A model generated the notes under the pieces. That model ran no database searches and had not been told where the DNA came from. It worked only from the letters and a program-made list of their open reading frames with translations. Both the position numbers and the translations under genes were made by a program. A DNA stretch of 64,000 bases from an uncultured Lachnospiraceae bacterium (GTDB lineage: Bacteria > Bacillota > Clostridia > Lachnospirales > Lachnospiraceae): positions 53,684 to 117,683 of the forward strand of contig CAKRJY010000008.1 of the NCBI GenBank assembly GCA_934352055.1. The letters are read 5' to 3'. Numbering within the stretch: position 1 is the first letter of the stretch; every line of letters starts with the position of its first letter. This document shows, one piece after another, positions 1 through 9,137 of this stretch.

Positions 1-557
1 ACCAGGACGATATTGTACCAGATAGCGGAAATATCCAGTTCCAGATGGTCTGCCATTTCCAGCAATTCGACCGGTGTCTTGCTTCCGATCACCAGATACT
101 TAAAGAACTCTTTACGGTTCTTCTGGACATTTTCTTCCATTTCCCGCTGATACTGCTCGCGGACTTCCTGTTCTCTCTTTTTCTCCCGGATCTTTTCTGC
201 TAACTGATCCAACTCCTGCAAGAGTTCATCCCCACTGATCGGTTTGGAAAGATACTGTGCCACACCAAGTTTGATGGCTTCTTTGGCATAAGCAAACTCC
301 TCAAATCCTGTCAGGATGATGATCTCGATCCATGGCATCTCCTTCTTGATCAGTTTGCTCAATTCCAGACCATCCATAAAAGGCATACGGATATCCGTAA
401 TGACAATATCCGGTTTACATTTCTGGATCATAGGATAAGCAACTTCCCCATCACCTGCTTCCCCGCAAAATTCATAACCATGGGAAGCCCAGTCAATGTT
501 ATTCTTGATGCCTTCCCGCATAACGAATTCATCTTCGACTAAAAATACCTTCAACAT
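1..557 (-). CDS. Response regulator, YesN/AraC type, 3' end cut by window edge
   Basis: The 185 visible residues begin MLKVFLVEDEFVMREG and form a complete CheY-like receiver domain. The acidic pocket is VEDE, the phospho-acceptor aspartate lies in ITDIRMPFMDG near residue 55, and the conserved Thr and Lys lie in ILTGFEE and LSKP. A charged linker follows (about 125-155), then the start of a middle domain. This is the layout of YesN-type regulators that end in an AraC DNA-binding domain, but that end lies outside the window. The ATG at 557 has GGAAG seven bases upstream, inside the end of the preceding glycosyltransferase gene. The two-base gap implies cotranscription with the GDP-mannose operon. 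The partner kinase is not visible. Confidence 0.88.
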   Translation of the reverse strand, partial: MLKVFLVEDEFVMREGIKNNIDWASHGYEFCGEAGDGEVAYPMIQKCKPDIVITDIRMPFMDGLELSKLIKKEMPWIEIIILTGFEEFAYAKEAIKLGVAQYLSKPISGDELLQELDQLAEKIREKKREQEVREQYQREMEENVQKNRKEFFKYLVIGSKTPVELLEMADHLELDISAIWYNIVL

Positions 558-559
558 AT

Positions 560-1516
560 CTAATCTTCCTCTGTTTCCTCCACCAGATAAAGCGGGCGCT
601 TCTTGGTTTCCAGATAGGTCTTTGCCATGTATTGTCCCAAAATACCCATGCAAAGCAATTGCACACCTGCAATAAACATGATGATACAAACCATAGACGG
701 CCAGCCCGATGTCGGATCTCCAAAAAGTACCGTACGAATAATGATAAAAATAATTGCCACAAATGCTACCAGGCAAAAGACCATTCCCATAACCGATGCC
801 ATCACAAGTGGTGCCGTTGAAAATGCAACAATACCATCTAATGCATATAAAAACAACTTCCAGAAGGACCATTTGGTTTCTCCGGCAGAACGTTCAATAT
901 TTTCGTATTCTAGCCATTTCTTCCGGAAACCGACCCATCCAAAAATCCCTTTTGAAAAACGATTATACTCGCCCATACTAAGGATGGCATTTACCACTTT
1001 TCGGTTCATCAACTGGAAATCCCTGGCACCATCAACAATATCTGCACTTGAAATCTTATTCATGATGCGATAGAACATACGGGCAAAGAAAGAACGGATT
1101 GGTGGTTCTCCTTTTCGGGTAACACGGCGCGAACCTACACAATCATAGCCTTCCTCTTCGATCACCCGTAACATTTCCGGCAAAAGCGCCGGCGGATCCT
1201 GCAGATCTGCATCCAAAATTGCCACATAATCTCCCCTAGCATTCTGCAACCCGGCATAGATGGCTGCCTCCTTTCCAAAATTTCTGGAAAAGGAAACATA
1301 TCGCACACGCGCATCCTTTTTATGTAAATCCCGCAGGACTTCAAGCGTTCCATCCGAAGATCCGTCATCAATAAAGAGATACTCGATCTCCACCCCAGGT
1401 AATTCCTTTTCTACACGCGATGCCTCCGCATAAAAGATGGGCAGTGCCTCCTCCTCATTGTATGCCGGAACCACCATGGTCAACTTCTTTTTATCCATAC
1501 TCATTTTCTCTGTCAA
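560..1516 (-). CDS. Glycosyltransferase family 2, polyprenyl-phosphate sugar transferase (GtrB/DPM1-like)
   Basis: About 318 residues. An N-terminal GT-A domain opens with LTMVVPAYNEEE and carries the metal-binding motif ILDADLQDPP. Two C-terminal transmembrane helices (roughly 235-260 and 270-300) are typical of GtrB/YkcC-type enzymes. These move a sugar from a nucleotide donor to a polyprenyl-phosphate carrier on the inner membrane face. The start is chosen as TTG at 1516, which has GAGGG upstream; ATGs at 1504 and 1498 are alternatives with poorer ribosome sites. It sits last but one in the GDP-mannose operon, so GDP-mannose or a derivative is the likely donor. The substrate is inferred from context only. 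Confidence 0.88.
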   Translation of the reverse strand: MTEKMSMDKKKLTMVVPAYNEEEALPIFYAEASRVEKELPGVEIEYLFIDDGSSDGTLEVLRDLHKKDARVRYVSFSRNFGKEAAIYAGLQNARGDYVAILDADLQDPPALLPEMLRVIEEEGYDCVGSRRVTRKGEPPIRSFFARMFYRIMNKISSADIVDGARDFQLMNRKVVNAILSMGEYNRFSKGIFGWVGFRKKWLEYENIERSAGETKWSFWKLFLYALDGIVAFSTAPLVMASVMGMVFCLVAFVAIIFIIIRTVLFGDPTSGWPSMVCIIMFIAGVQLLCMGILGQYMAKTYLETKKRPLYLVEETEED

Positions 1517-1532
1517 AATTGATATTCCCTCA

Positions 1533-3263
1533 CTATTTACGGTCAAACAGAGCCATCATGCCCTTGGTGAGCCCTTCCAACTTGTCCTCTGCATCTGCAA
1601 GGGAGGATCCCTTTACGCCAAAATAAAACTTGATCTTTGGCTCTGTACCGGAAGGCCGCACGCAGCACCATGCATGATCCTCCAACTCATAATAGAGCAC
1701 ATTGGAAGTCGGAAGTCCTGTTGCACTCTTACTACCATCTGTCATATCATATCTTACGTCTGTCTTATAATCACGTACTGCCAGTACCTTGGCATCACCG
1801 ATCTGCTGTGGCAAATGTTCTCTTGCTTCTGCCATCATCTGCTGGATTTGCTGTGCACCATCCATACCCTTTAACGTAATGGTCTCAAGACCTTCCTTAA
1901 AGTAACCGTATTTTTCATACATGGCAAGCATGGCATCCCACAACGTCTTGCCTTGCTTTTTATACCAGGAAGCCACTTCACAAAGCATCATTACTGCCAC
2001 ACAGGCATCTTTATCTCTGGCATAAGTTCCCGCCAGACAACCATAGCTTTCTTCAAGACCAAATACGTAATTGTAAGTGTGGTTCTCCTCAAACAGACGA
2101 ATCTGTTCTCCTATATACTTAAATCCTGTTAAAACCTCAATCAAGTGCACACCGTATGCCTGTGCAATCACTTTTGCCATATCGGTTGTAACTATGGTTT
2201 CTACAAGCGCCGGATTTTCTGGCATGGTACCCGTTGCTGTACGTTCCTTCAAAATGTATTCTGCAATCAGCATTCCTGACATATTTCCTGTGAAGGAAAC
2301 ATAATTTCCGCTCTTTGTATCCTTACAATATACACCAAGACGATCTGCATCCGGATCTGTTGCCAACACGATATCTGCGTCTACTTTTTTTGCAAGCGCA
2401 AGGGCAAGTTCAAAAGCTTTTGGCGATTCCGGATTCGGATATGCTACGGTCGGAAAAGTTCCGTCCGGTTTTTCCTGCTCCGGCACAACATATACCTTTT
2501 CAAATCCCAATTCTTTTAAAACACGACGCACCGGGATATTTCCCGTTCCATGCAGTGGTGTATAGACAATCGTAAAATCCTTTGCCATCTCTGAAATCAC
2601 TTCCGGATGAATGGATTGTTTCTTTAACTCTTCCATATATGCTTCATCAATCTCTGTATCGATTTCCTGATAAAGCCCTGCTGCTACAGCATCTGCCTTC
2701 TCCATTGTCTTTACAAGATCAAACGATGTCACCTTTGCTACTTCCGCCAAAATATTTTTATCATGTGGTGGTGTGATCTGGGCTCCATCTTCCCAATACA
2801 CCTTATAACCATTGTATTCTCTCGGATTGTGGCTGGCTGTCACCACAATACCGGCAATACAGCCTAGTTTTCTTACGGCAAAAGAAAGTTCCGGTGTTGG
2901 GCGAAGACTTGTAAAGCGATATGTCTTTATCCCATTGGCATTGAGGCAAAGTGCTGCTTCTGTGGCAAATTCCGGTGACATAATACGGGAATCATACGCA
3001 ATCGCCACACCTTTTTCTTGTCCATTTTGCGAAATGATGTAATTGGCAAGTCCCTGTGTTGCCTGACGTACCGTATAGATATTCATACGGTTTGTTCCTG
3101 CTCCAATGACGCCACGGAGTCCGCCCGTACCAAATTCCAGCTGACGGTAAAAGCGGTCTTCAATCTCCTTTTCATCATCTGCGATGGCGCGCAGCTCTTC
3201 TTTTGTTGCTTCATCAAAATATGGGTTTTGCAGCCAATCCTGATATGTATCTTTGTAGTTCAT
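1533..3263 (-). CDS. Phosphohexomutase (phosphoglucomutase/phosphomannomutase)
   Basis: 576 residues, the length of the PgcA/PGM2 branch of the alpha-D-phosphohexomutase family. The catalytic phosphoserine is S144 in TASHNPREYNGYK. The metal loop is TDPDADRLG near residue 300, the sugar-recognition loop is GLEESYG near 400, and the phosphate-binding end is RPSGTEPK. It interconverts hexose 6- and 1-phosphates. Family membership alone suggests glucose, but its position between a mannose-1-phosphate guanylyltransferase and a glycosyltransferase suggests that it supplies mannose-1-phosphate. The ATG at 3263 follows GGAGG within 15 bases of the upstream stop. Confidence 0.93.
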   Translation of the reverse strand: MNYKDTYQDWLQNPYFDEATKEELRAIADDEKEIEDRFYRQLEFGTGGLRGVIGAGTNRMNIYTVRQATQGLANYIISQNGQEKGVAIAYDSRIMSPEFATEAALCLNANGIKTYRFTSLRPTPELSFAVRKLGCIAGIVVTASHNPREYNGYKVYWEDGAQITPPHDKNILAEVAKVTSFDLVKTMEKADAVAAGLYQEIDTEIDEAYMEELKKQSIHPEVISEMAKDFTIVYTPLHGTGNIPVRRVLKELGFEKVYVVPEQEKPDGTFPTVAYPNPESPKAFELALALAKKVDADIVLATDPDADRLGVYCKDTKSGNYVSFTGNMSGMLIAEYILKERTATGTMPENPALVETIVTTDMAKVIAQAYGVHLIEVLTGFKYIGEQIRLFEENHTYNYVFGLEESYGCLAGTYARDKDACVAVMMLCEVASWYKKQGKTLWDAMLAMYEKYGYFKEGLETITLKGMDGAQQIQQMMAEAREHLPQQIGDAKVLAVRDYKTDVRYDMTDGSKSATGLPTSNVLYYELEDHAWCCVRPSGTEPKIKFYFGVKGSSLADAEDKLEGLTKGMMALFDRK

Positions 3264-3278
3264 GTTTGCCTCCTAATT

Positions 3279-4346
3279 TTACAAATATTGTGTCTCGCCG
3301 CGCTCTTTTAGCTCATCCACAATTTTCTTCACGTCCTGGGCGCGGTTCTTGTCGCAGACAAGGATTGCATCGTCAGTCTCGACGACAATCAGATTATCTA
3401 CACCAATGGTGGTAATCAGACGTTTCTTTCCGTAGACGATACTATTTGTTGTATCAATACCAATGTGATCCGCTGCAACTACATTACCATTTTTATCTTC
3501 GTCATAAAGAACACCTAAATTGTCCCAGCTTCCGACATCATTCCATCCAAATTCTGCGGAAATCACAAGCACATCTGCACTCTTTTCCATAATACCATAG
3601 TCAATGGAAATACTTGGAATCGTTGGATATACGCGGGCAATGGTTTCTGCCTCTGCATCCGTCCCCATAGCTTCTCCAATTTCATGCAGACAAGCTGCCA
3701 CATCTGGAAGCAATGCGTCAAACGCACGCAGGATGGTGGATGCGCGCCAGATAAACATACCGCTGTTCCATGCATATTCTCCACTGGCTACATAGGACTT
3801 TGCCGTTTCTTCATCCGGTTTTTCTCTGAATTCTACAACCTTTTTTGCATATCCTTCATCTGCTGCATCAAACTTGATGTAACCATATCCCGTCGATGGA
3901 AATGTCGGTGTAATACCAAGCGTAATGAGTTTATCCTGCTCTTCTGCAATCTGAATCGCTTCTTTTAGTACACGTGTAAACTCCGGCTCGTTTTTAATGA
4001 AATGATCTGATGGGAAAATACACATGATACCATCACCATATTTTTTTACGAGTTCAAGTGCTGCATAGCCAATGCACGCTGATGTATTTCTAGCGGAAGG
4101 TTCTGCCAGAATGTGATTCGGTGCAATTCTTCCCTCCGTTGCTATGCGCATCTTCGGCACTTGCGTCTCATTGGTCACAATAAAAATATCCTGCTGCTCC
4201 GTAAATGTCGCAATGCGGTCAATGGTCTCATTCACCATCAAATCTTTTCCGCTCAGATTTAACAACTGTTTTGGTTCCTCTGCTCTCGATAGTGGCCAAA
4301 ATCTGGTGCCACCTCCACCTGCCATAATTACGCCATATGTCTTCAT
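3279..4346 (-). CDS. manC: Mannose-1-phosphate guanylyltransferase
   Basis: 355 residues, a single-domain nucleotidyltransferase. The GTP-binding signature GGGGTRFWPLSR is at 10-21, PSDH at 112-115, and the sugar-phosphate motif FREKP at 173-177. The C-terminus is a short left-handed beta-helix-like tail. It forms GDP-mannose from mannose-1-phosphate and GTP in the cytoplasm. The upstream gene has a guanylyltransferase domain of its own, so the operon encodes this activity twice. This one has the canonical PSDH while the fused copy reads MPADL. It is probably the main catalytic copy, but that is inference. Confidence 0.92.
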   Translation of the reverse strand: MKTYGVIMAGGGGTRFWPLSRAEEPKQLLNLSGKDLMVNETIDRIATFTEQQDIFIVTNETQVPKMRIATEGRIAPNHILAEPSARNTSACIGYAALELVKKYGDGIMCIFPSDHFIKNEPEFTRVLKEAIQIAEEQDKLITLGITPTFPSTGYGYIKFDAADEGYAKKVVEFREKPDEETAKSYVASGEYAWNSGMFIWRASTILRAFDALLPDVAACLHEIGEAMGTDAEAETIARVYPTIPSISIDYGIMEKSADVLVISAEFGWNDVGSWDNLGVLYDEDKNGNVVAADHIGIDTTNSIVYGKKRLITTIGVDNLIVVETDDAILVCDKNRAQDVKKIVDELKERGETQYL

Positions 4347-4422
4347 TTTCTATACCTCACTTTTTTAACGCGTCCAACAGCCAGCCTTCCCCATGGCTTT
4401 TCTCTTCTTATGACCGGCTTTA

Positions 4423-6720
4423 TTAGATTCTCGTTGTAATCAATTCACATGTTCCTTCTATATGAACTGCCTTGCGACCGGCAGCGATAAAAATACTATC
4501 GCCTGCCTGGAAAGAAATTTTTTCCTCTCCACTTGTTATTATGCCATTTCCATCCAAAATCACAAGTGAAACAAATGATGATTCATCTACATATAATGTC
4601 TGTTGTTCCTGTATCTGATATTTCTCGCACTGAAAGTATTTACACAAACTTAATTGTTGTACAATATTTCCTTCTTTCTCCTGTGGTTCCAGTAAACCAA
4701 ATGCGCGCTGCTCATATGGCTCAAAACACATAACATCCAATGCTTTATCCACATGCAATGGTCGTTTGTGCCCCTCTTTATCCACACGATCATAATCATA
4801 TACACGATATGTGCTGTTTGAATTTTGCTGAATTTCACAAATCAATATCCCGGCTCCAATGGCATGAATGGTTCCTGCCGGAATAAAAATAACATCACCT
4901 TTTTTTACTGACACTTTATTCAGTACTTCCGTAATGGTATTATTTGCCAGGCGCTCCCGCACTTCCTGTTCTGTTACCTTCCTTGCAAATCCACAGTATA
5001 AATATGCGCCTTCTTCTGCATCCATCACATACCACATTTCATTTTTCCCAAACTCTTTTTCGTTGGAAAAAGCATACTCATCATCTGGATGAATCTGTAC
5101 AGAAAGCGGCTTAGCGGCATCAATAAACTTGATCAGAATCGGAAATCGGTCAAATGTACGGCTCTTCCAGCCACACACCTTTGCGCCATATTCTCTGATA
5201 AAATCACCAAACAATTTGCCATCAAATGTTCCGCCTACAATACGGCTCTGCCCATCTTTATGTGCAGACAGTTCCCACGACTCTGCCGTAATATCACAAG
5301 GACTTTTCTTACCAAATTGTGTCACAAGGCGCGTTCCACCCCACAGATAATCCTTATATGCCGGAGACAAAAGATACATGTCCGGTATGGAGCCTGTATG
5401 TATCGCAACCTCATCCAAATGAATCATATCCCGTTCATCAATTTCCTGACCGGTGTCCACTTCGATCACAATGACATTTTGATCGCTCTCATTGTAAAGA
5501 CGGTGCAATTGGTTTGGCAGAATATTTATACTCTCGCACTCATGAATATGTATCTTTTTTCCATTCAGATCAACCGCCAATGTACCTTGTATCACCGAAT
5601 AGTTTTCATTGCGTTTTTCATGCGTATGGGCTGACAATGTTGCTCCCGGATACATCACAATACGCCGCACACGATATCCCGGAGCCTGCGCAATAATCTC
5701 CCGGACGCCCCAGTTACGATAAACTTTCGGGCTATAATTAAAATACGCCTCATAACAATCCGGCGCTTGAGCAATAATACTTTTGATATCCTGCTCCGAT
5801 TCCTTTTTTGTGATATAAATGGCATCTTCCGTATTCACAACAAACAAATCCGATAAATCATTTCCAACAATCAGCTGACGCTCTGCCTGATTAACAACCG
5901 TCGTATTTTTACAATCACGCAAAATGGTATTTTCATTTTGTCTATTCTGATACACTTTTTCATAGGAACGGAAATTACTAACATCCTGCCACTCCATAAA
6001 AAGTGGTACAACCGCTACATGATCCGATGCTTCGAGCAATGCTTTTTCTATATGAATACGCGATGTCGCATTCTGATCCCGCTGTGCATACGCTGCACTT
6101 TCCATGGCTTTTTTCTTATTTCTCAGCACTTCTTCCAATTCTTTTTGCAACATACCGTTATTGCAAAGAATCATTCCGCTGTTCCACAGGATGTCGTCCT
6201 GATAAAAAATCTTTTCTGCCATCTCTTTTGATGGTTTTTCTATGAAACGGCTGACATGATTTCCCTGATAGCGAATATATCCATAAGATGTTTTGGGTGC
6301 ATCTGCACGCACTCCAAAAAGAACATATTGCCCCTGATCTGCCAAAAGTTTTGCTGCATGAAGCGCATCGGAATAGCCTTGTCCGGTAAGAACTAAATCT
6401 GCCGGCATGCTCAAGACTTTCTCTTCTTTTGCAATGACAGAGCTCGCTTTTAAAACAGCCGGTGCTGTACCTAATGCCTCTGTTTCTGTTAGGATTTGAT
6501 ACGCAACCCCCTGAAACTGTTTCATCTGTCCTTCGACAATTTCCTGATATTCCTGATTCGTAACAATAATGAATTCATCACAAAACGGAATGTTACGGAT
6601 AATGGTTTCCTGAAACAGGGAATTATCCTTATTTAAATTTAAAAATTGCTTCGGTGTATTTCGTCGTGAGAGTGGCCATAAGCGGTCTCCCACACCTCCT
6701 GCTAATATGATTGCTTTCAA
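4423..6720 (-). CDS. Trifunctional fusion: mannose-1-P guanylyltransferase, cupin, type I mannose-6-P isomerase
   Basis: 765 residues. Residues 1-330 are a guanylyltransferase domain with AGGVGDRLWPLSRRNTPKQF at the start and FIEKP at 159-163. Residues about 335-430 are a type II isomerase cupin (RNWGVREI, then SAHTHEKRNENYSVIQGT). Residues about 450-765 are a complete type I phosphomannose isomerase with metal ligands in QIHPDD (542-547), E561 and H619 of IPAGTIHAIG. GT-cupin fusions (ManC/AlgA) are common, but adding a type I ManA module is unusual. One chain could carry fructose-6-P to mannose-6-P and mannose-1-P to GDP-mannose, leaving only the mutase step to the neighbour. It starts three bases after the XRE gene. 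Confidence 0.9.
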   Translation of the reverse strand: MKAIILAGGVGDRLWPLSRRNTPKQFLNLNKDNSLFQETIIRNIPFCDEFIIVTNQEYQEIVEGQMKQFQGVAYQILTETEALGTAPAVLKASSVIAKEEKVLSMPADLVLTGQGYSDALHAAKLLADQGQYVLFGVRADAPKTSYGYIRYQGNHVSRFIEKPSKEMAEKIFYQDDILWNSGMILCNNGMLQKELEEVLRNKKKAMESAAYAQRDQNATSRIHIEKALLEASDHVAVVPLFMEWQDVSNFRSYEKVYQNRQNENTILRDCKNTTVVNQAERQLIVGNDLSDLFVVNTEDAIYITKKESEQDIKSIIAQAPDCYEAYFNYSPKVYRNWGVREIIAQAPGYRVRRIVMYPGATLSAHTHEKRNENYSVIQGTLAVDLNGKKIHIHECESINILPNQLHRLYNESDQNVIVIEVDTGQEIDERDMIHLDEVAIHTGSIPDMYLLSPAYKDYLWGGTRLVTQFGKKSPCDITAESWELSAHKDGQSRIVGGTFDGKLFGDFIREYGAKVCGWKSRTFDRFPILIKFIDAAKPLSVQIHPDDEYAFSNEKEFGKNEMWYVMDAEEGAYLYCGFARKVTEQEVRERLANNTITEVLNKVSVKKGDVIFIPAGTIHAIGAGILICEIQQNSNSTYRVYDYDRVDKEGHKRPLHVDKALDVMCFEPYEQRAFGLLEPQEKEGNIVQQLSLCKYFQCEKYQIQEQQTLYVDESSFVSLVILDGNGIITSGEEKISFQAGDSIFIAAGRKAVHIEGTCELITTRI

Positions 6721-6723
6721 TTC

Positions 6724-7032
6724 TTATCTTCTCCTGTTTTGTAAGTTATTGTAAATCCTGGTCTCATTGATTACCTCCTGTATATCCTGATAAGGTACAT
6801 TCAAAAACAACTCTCGCAATTCATCGGCCACATCTAATGCCATTGCTATTTTTGTCAGTGAAAGCAAGGAAATCTGACCTGTCGTCTCAAATCGTTTGAT
6901 AGAACCATAACTCACACCACTCATATCTGCCAGTTTCTGCTGTGAAATTTTTCTCCGTTTACGGACTTGGCACAAGCGCTTTGCAAGTTTTTGATCTAAT
7001 TCCTCTGCTGTTTCCCATATCAATGCTTCCAT
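6724..7032 (-). CDS. XRE-family regulator heading the GDP-mannose operon
   Basis: 102 residues with one helix-turn-helix (about 20-70; QQKLADMSGVSYGSIKRFE). A short C-terminal tail ends in NNLQNRRR. The start ATG at 7032 follows GGAG with seven bases between. It is the first gene after the promoter at 7091-7119, and its stop lies three bases before the fused manC-manA start, so it is cotranscribed with the GDP-mannose genes. Repeated GATAATAT and palindromic sites around the promoter suggest autoregulation. The family and position support a transcriptional regulator; the effector is unknown. Confidence 0.85.
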   Translation of the reverse strand: MEALIWETAEELDQKLAKRLCQVRKRRKISQQKLADMSGVSYGSIKRFETTGQISLLSLTKIAMALDVADELRELFLNVPYQDIQEVINETRIYNNLQNRRR

Positions 7033-7047
7033 ATAATCTCCATCATC

Positions 7048-7102
7048 AGATAAAATATTATCTATTTATCGCTCATTTTCCTATTTATGTATAATATATT
7101 AT
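7048..7102. repeat. Operator-like palindromes and GATAATAT repeats
   Basis: AGATAA-AATA-TTATCT (7048-7063) is a perfect inverted repeat, and ATAATATATTAT (7091-7102) is a perfect palindrome over the -10 box. Read on the minus strand, GATAATAT occurs three times here, extending up to about 7113. They lie between the promoter and the XRE start, where a self-regulating repressor would bind. The AT-richness of the region means some symmetry could be chance. Confidence 0.45.
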
Positions 7103-7119
7103 CTATATTATCACATCAA
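7091..7119 (-). promoter_or_regulatory. Sigma-A-like promoter of the GDP-mannose operon
   Basis: Minus strand: -35 TTGATG (7114-7119), 17-base spacer, -10 TATTAT (7091-7096). Transcription would start near 7084, about 50 bases before the XRE ATG, and run toward the response regulator at the left edge. Confidence 0.55.
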
Positions 7120-7134
7120 TATATGCATAACAAC

Positions 7135-8118
7135 TTAATAAAATCCCAAATATCTTCCTATCTTTTTCCCGGATATATACTGTCCTACTTTGACCGCCAC
7201 ATAACTAATGGCAAAAACAACAAATGTGCTGATAGGAAACGCAAGAGCCTTCCCGTGTTTGAACAAATACAAAAATAAAGGATGTATCAGATATATGCCA
7301 AAAGAACTGTTGCCTACATCAAGCATAACTGTCTCGATCCGTCTCAACCTCCGGGAAATCTGCTCTTGGGGCTTCTCATGTGTGATATACACATATATAA
7401 GTATGCAAACATACAAGGTCACAAGCATAGCAGATAACTTGACCTGAGTCGTCGAAAGATCCTCCCTGCCAAAAGATAACCAAAATCTCCCCTCACAGAT
7501 TTCCAAAAGAATAGCGAAAGCGAGTGCTATCCCTAATTTCCAATAGGAAATCTTGTGTGTGAATTTCTGCTTTCTGAGAATCATCCCCAAATAAAAGAAA
7601 CTGATCCAGACAAGACAGTTATTGATATTATTCGGATATATGAGATAATGCCCTGTCAAAGCCCAGATGGTCTCCCCGGCGATTGCTATAGGCGATACCA
7701 GAAAGATACTCCAGACTGCTCTTGTTTCTATAATCTTTAATAAAAGGGGTGTCAGCAGAGTAATCTGCAAATACACAAAAATATAATAATAAATACTGCT
7801 CTGGCGAAAAGTCAAAAGATGGATCCAGAACTTACTATAATTGCCATAGACAAGGCAAAGAATCATAGACCATGCCACATAGGGAATCAGCACCCGCAGG
7901 ATCCTCTTTTTGTAAAAGACTTTGATATCCCTTATCTCCGGTGTCAAAAAGCCCGATAAAAACAAAAATGTCCCCACCCCGAAATTCATAAAAGGGCGCA
8001 GATATATCTCATAAGGATTGCCACCGACTGTATGTATGGCTATAACAGAAAATATGGCTATGGCACGCACGATCTGTATTCTGTTTTTCATTTTCTGCGT
8101 TAAAACTATCGCTTCCAA
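7135..8118 (-). CDS. Acyltransferase-3 family membrane protein
   Basis: 327 residues, about ten hydrophobic segments, with family features RAIAIFSVIAIHT near the N-terminus (catalytic-type His in the first helix) and FLFLSGFL shortly after. Such proteins transfer acetyl or other acyl groups to exported glycans. The C-terminal part has the usual NSSFGIYLIHP motif. The start is uncertain: a TTG at 8118 overlaps the upstream gene by 13 bases, and an ATG at 8091 (MKNRIQIVRA) better matches the family N-terminus. Neither has a strong ribosome site. It overlaps another acyltransferase and is probably translationally coupled to it. Confidence 0.85.
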   Translation of the reverse strand: MEAIVLTQKMKNRIQIVRAIAIFSVIAIHTVGGNPYEIYLRPFMNFGVGTFLFLSGFLTPEIRDIKVFYKKRILRVLIPYVAWSMILCLVYGNYSKFWIHLLTFRQSSIYYYIFVYLQITLLTPLLLKIIETRAVWSIFLVSPIAIAGETIWALTGHYLIYPNNINNCLVWISFFYLGMILRKQKFTHKISYWKLGIALAFAILLEICEGRFWLSFGREDLSTTQVKLSAMLVTLYVCILIYVYITHEKPQEQISRRLRRIETVMLDVGNSSFGIYLIHPLFLYLFKHGKALAFPISTFVVFAISYVAVKVGQYISGKKIGRYLGFY

Positions 8119-9137
8119 TTCTTTCTACAACCTTTTATTCTGTCACAAATCAGCACAAGACCAAGGATCATCCCCACCTGCATGAGAAACATAACCACAA
8201 TAGAATTTATCCCCCAGCCTCTGCATACCGCCTTCCAGTCACAAAATTGCCGAAAGAGATTTGCAAAACATAAGATTTCCAATGTATGTTGTCCGCACCA
8301 GATCAAACCGGCTCCCACAAGCGGAATCTTCTCGACATAATAACTGCACCAAATGACCACATAAGTTCCGGCAACCGCAGCAAGAATACATAAAGGAAAT
8401 CCCTGATATATACGATTTGCCATCACAAGCGCACCATAGCTTATGCCAAGCATCCACAACAGAGCCATCCCTGCAAGCAAACTGATACCAGCCATGCTAA
8501 GTCTATGTAACCGGTCCCATGGAAGTCGTTTTGCAAGGTCGCCGACCGCGATAAAAAATGTCGCCATCATACCCTGATCCAGATAGTAAAAATTATCACT
8601 TCCGTACCTCTGTGACAGGAAATAACCTCCAAAAAAGACCAATATCACAGCCACTGCCCGCCAGATCCGATTCGAGAAGATCTGCCGGATGCCTGTATAG
8701 AGCAGGATGGATACAAACAAAGCCAAAAGAAACCATAAAAGCCAGATATCCCTTGCCATACATGTATCTATAACTTTTTGAAGCAGATAATTTCCCGTTG
8801 CCTGCCATGTGGCATGCAGATAGAACTTTGCTTTGAAAAATCCTACGACCAGAACCAGAAGAGAAAATCTGATATAGGGAAGCAGCAGCCCCTTGCTTTT
8901 CTTCTTCAGCGTATCTATCCATGTTTCCTCTTTTAGCAGATACCCACTGATCAGAAAAAATAAGGGCATATGAAAAGAAGTGATGATCTTGCCACGTCCC
9001 AAGATATGATCAAATATCATCAACAGTATTGCTAATCCTTTAGCAACATCCAGTGTTAAATTGCGCTTGTTATCTTTTATTACAAACAAATCGTCCGTAT
9101 CGTTCCCTTCGTCTTGGTTCTTCTGGTTTGTATCCAT
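8106..9137 (-). CDS. Acyltransferase-3 family membrane protein
   Basis: 343 residues, about ten membrane helices. NLTLDVAKGLAILLMIFDHI then MPLFFLISGYLL are the family's opening motifs, with Asp-His in place of the usual His cluster. A hydrophilic acidic N-terminal tail (about 25 residues) precedes the first helix and overlaps the end of the Fic gene by 58 bases. A later start such as the TTG at codon 17 would remove most of that overlap, but no start has a convincing ribosome site. Likely acylates a cell-surface glycan; the acceptor is unknown. Confidence 0.82.
   Translation of the reverse strand: MDTNQKNQDEGNDTDDLFVIKDNKRNLTLDVAKGLAILLMIFDHILGRGKIITSFHMPLFFLISGYLLKEETWIDTLKKKSKGLLLPYIRFSLLVLVVGFFKAKFYLHATWQATGNYLLQKVIDTCMARDIWLLWFLLALFVSILLYTGIRQIFSNRIWRAVAVILVFFGGYFLSQRYGSDNFYYLDQGMMATFFIAVGDLAKRLPWDRLHRLSMAGISLLAGMALLWMLGISYGALVMANRIYQGFPLCILAAVAGTYVVIWCSYYVEKIPLVGAGLIWCGQHTLEILCFANLFRQFCDWKAVCRGWGINSIVVMFLMQVGMILGLVLICDRIKGCRKNWKR

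Noticed and set aside
5089..5634. 181-codon plus-strand open frame
   Set aside because: Antisense to the fused guanylyltransferase-isomerase, which has convincing domains in frame.
3279..6720. Possible assembly duplication of manC
   Set aside because: The two guanylyltransferase domains differ throughout (GGGGTRFW versus AGGVGDRLW, PSDH versus MPADL), so they are separate genes.
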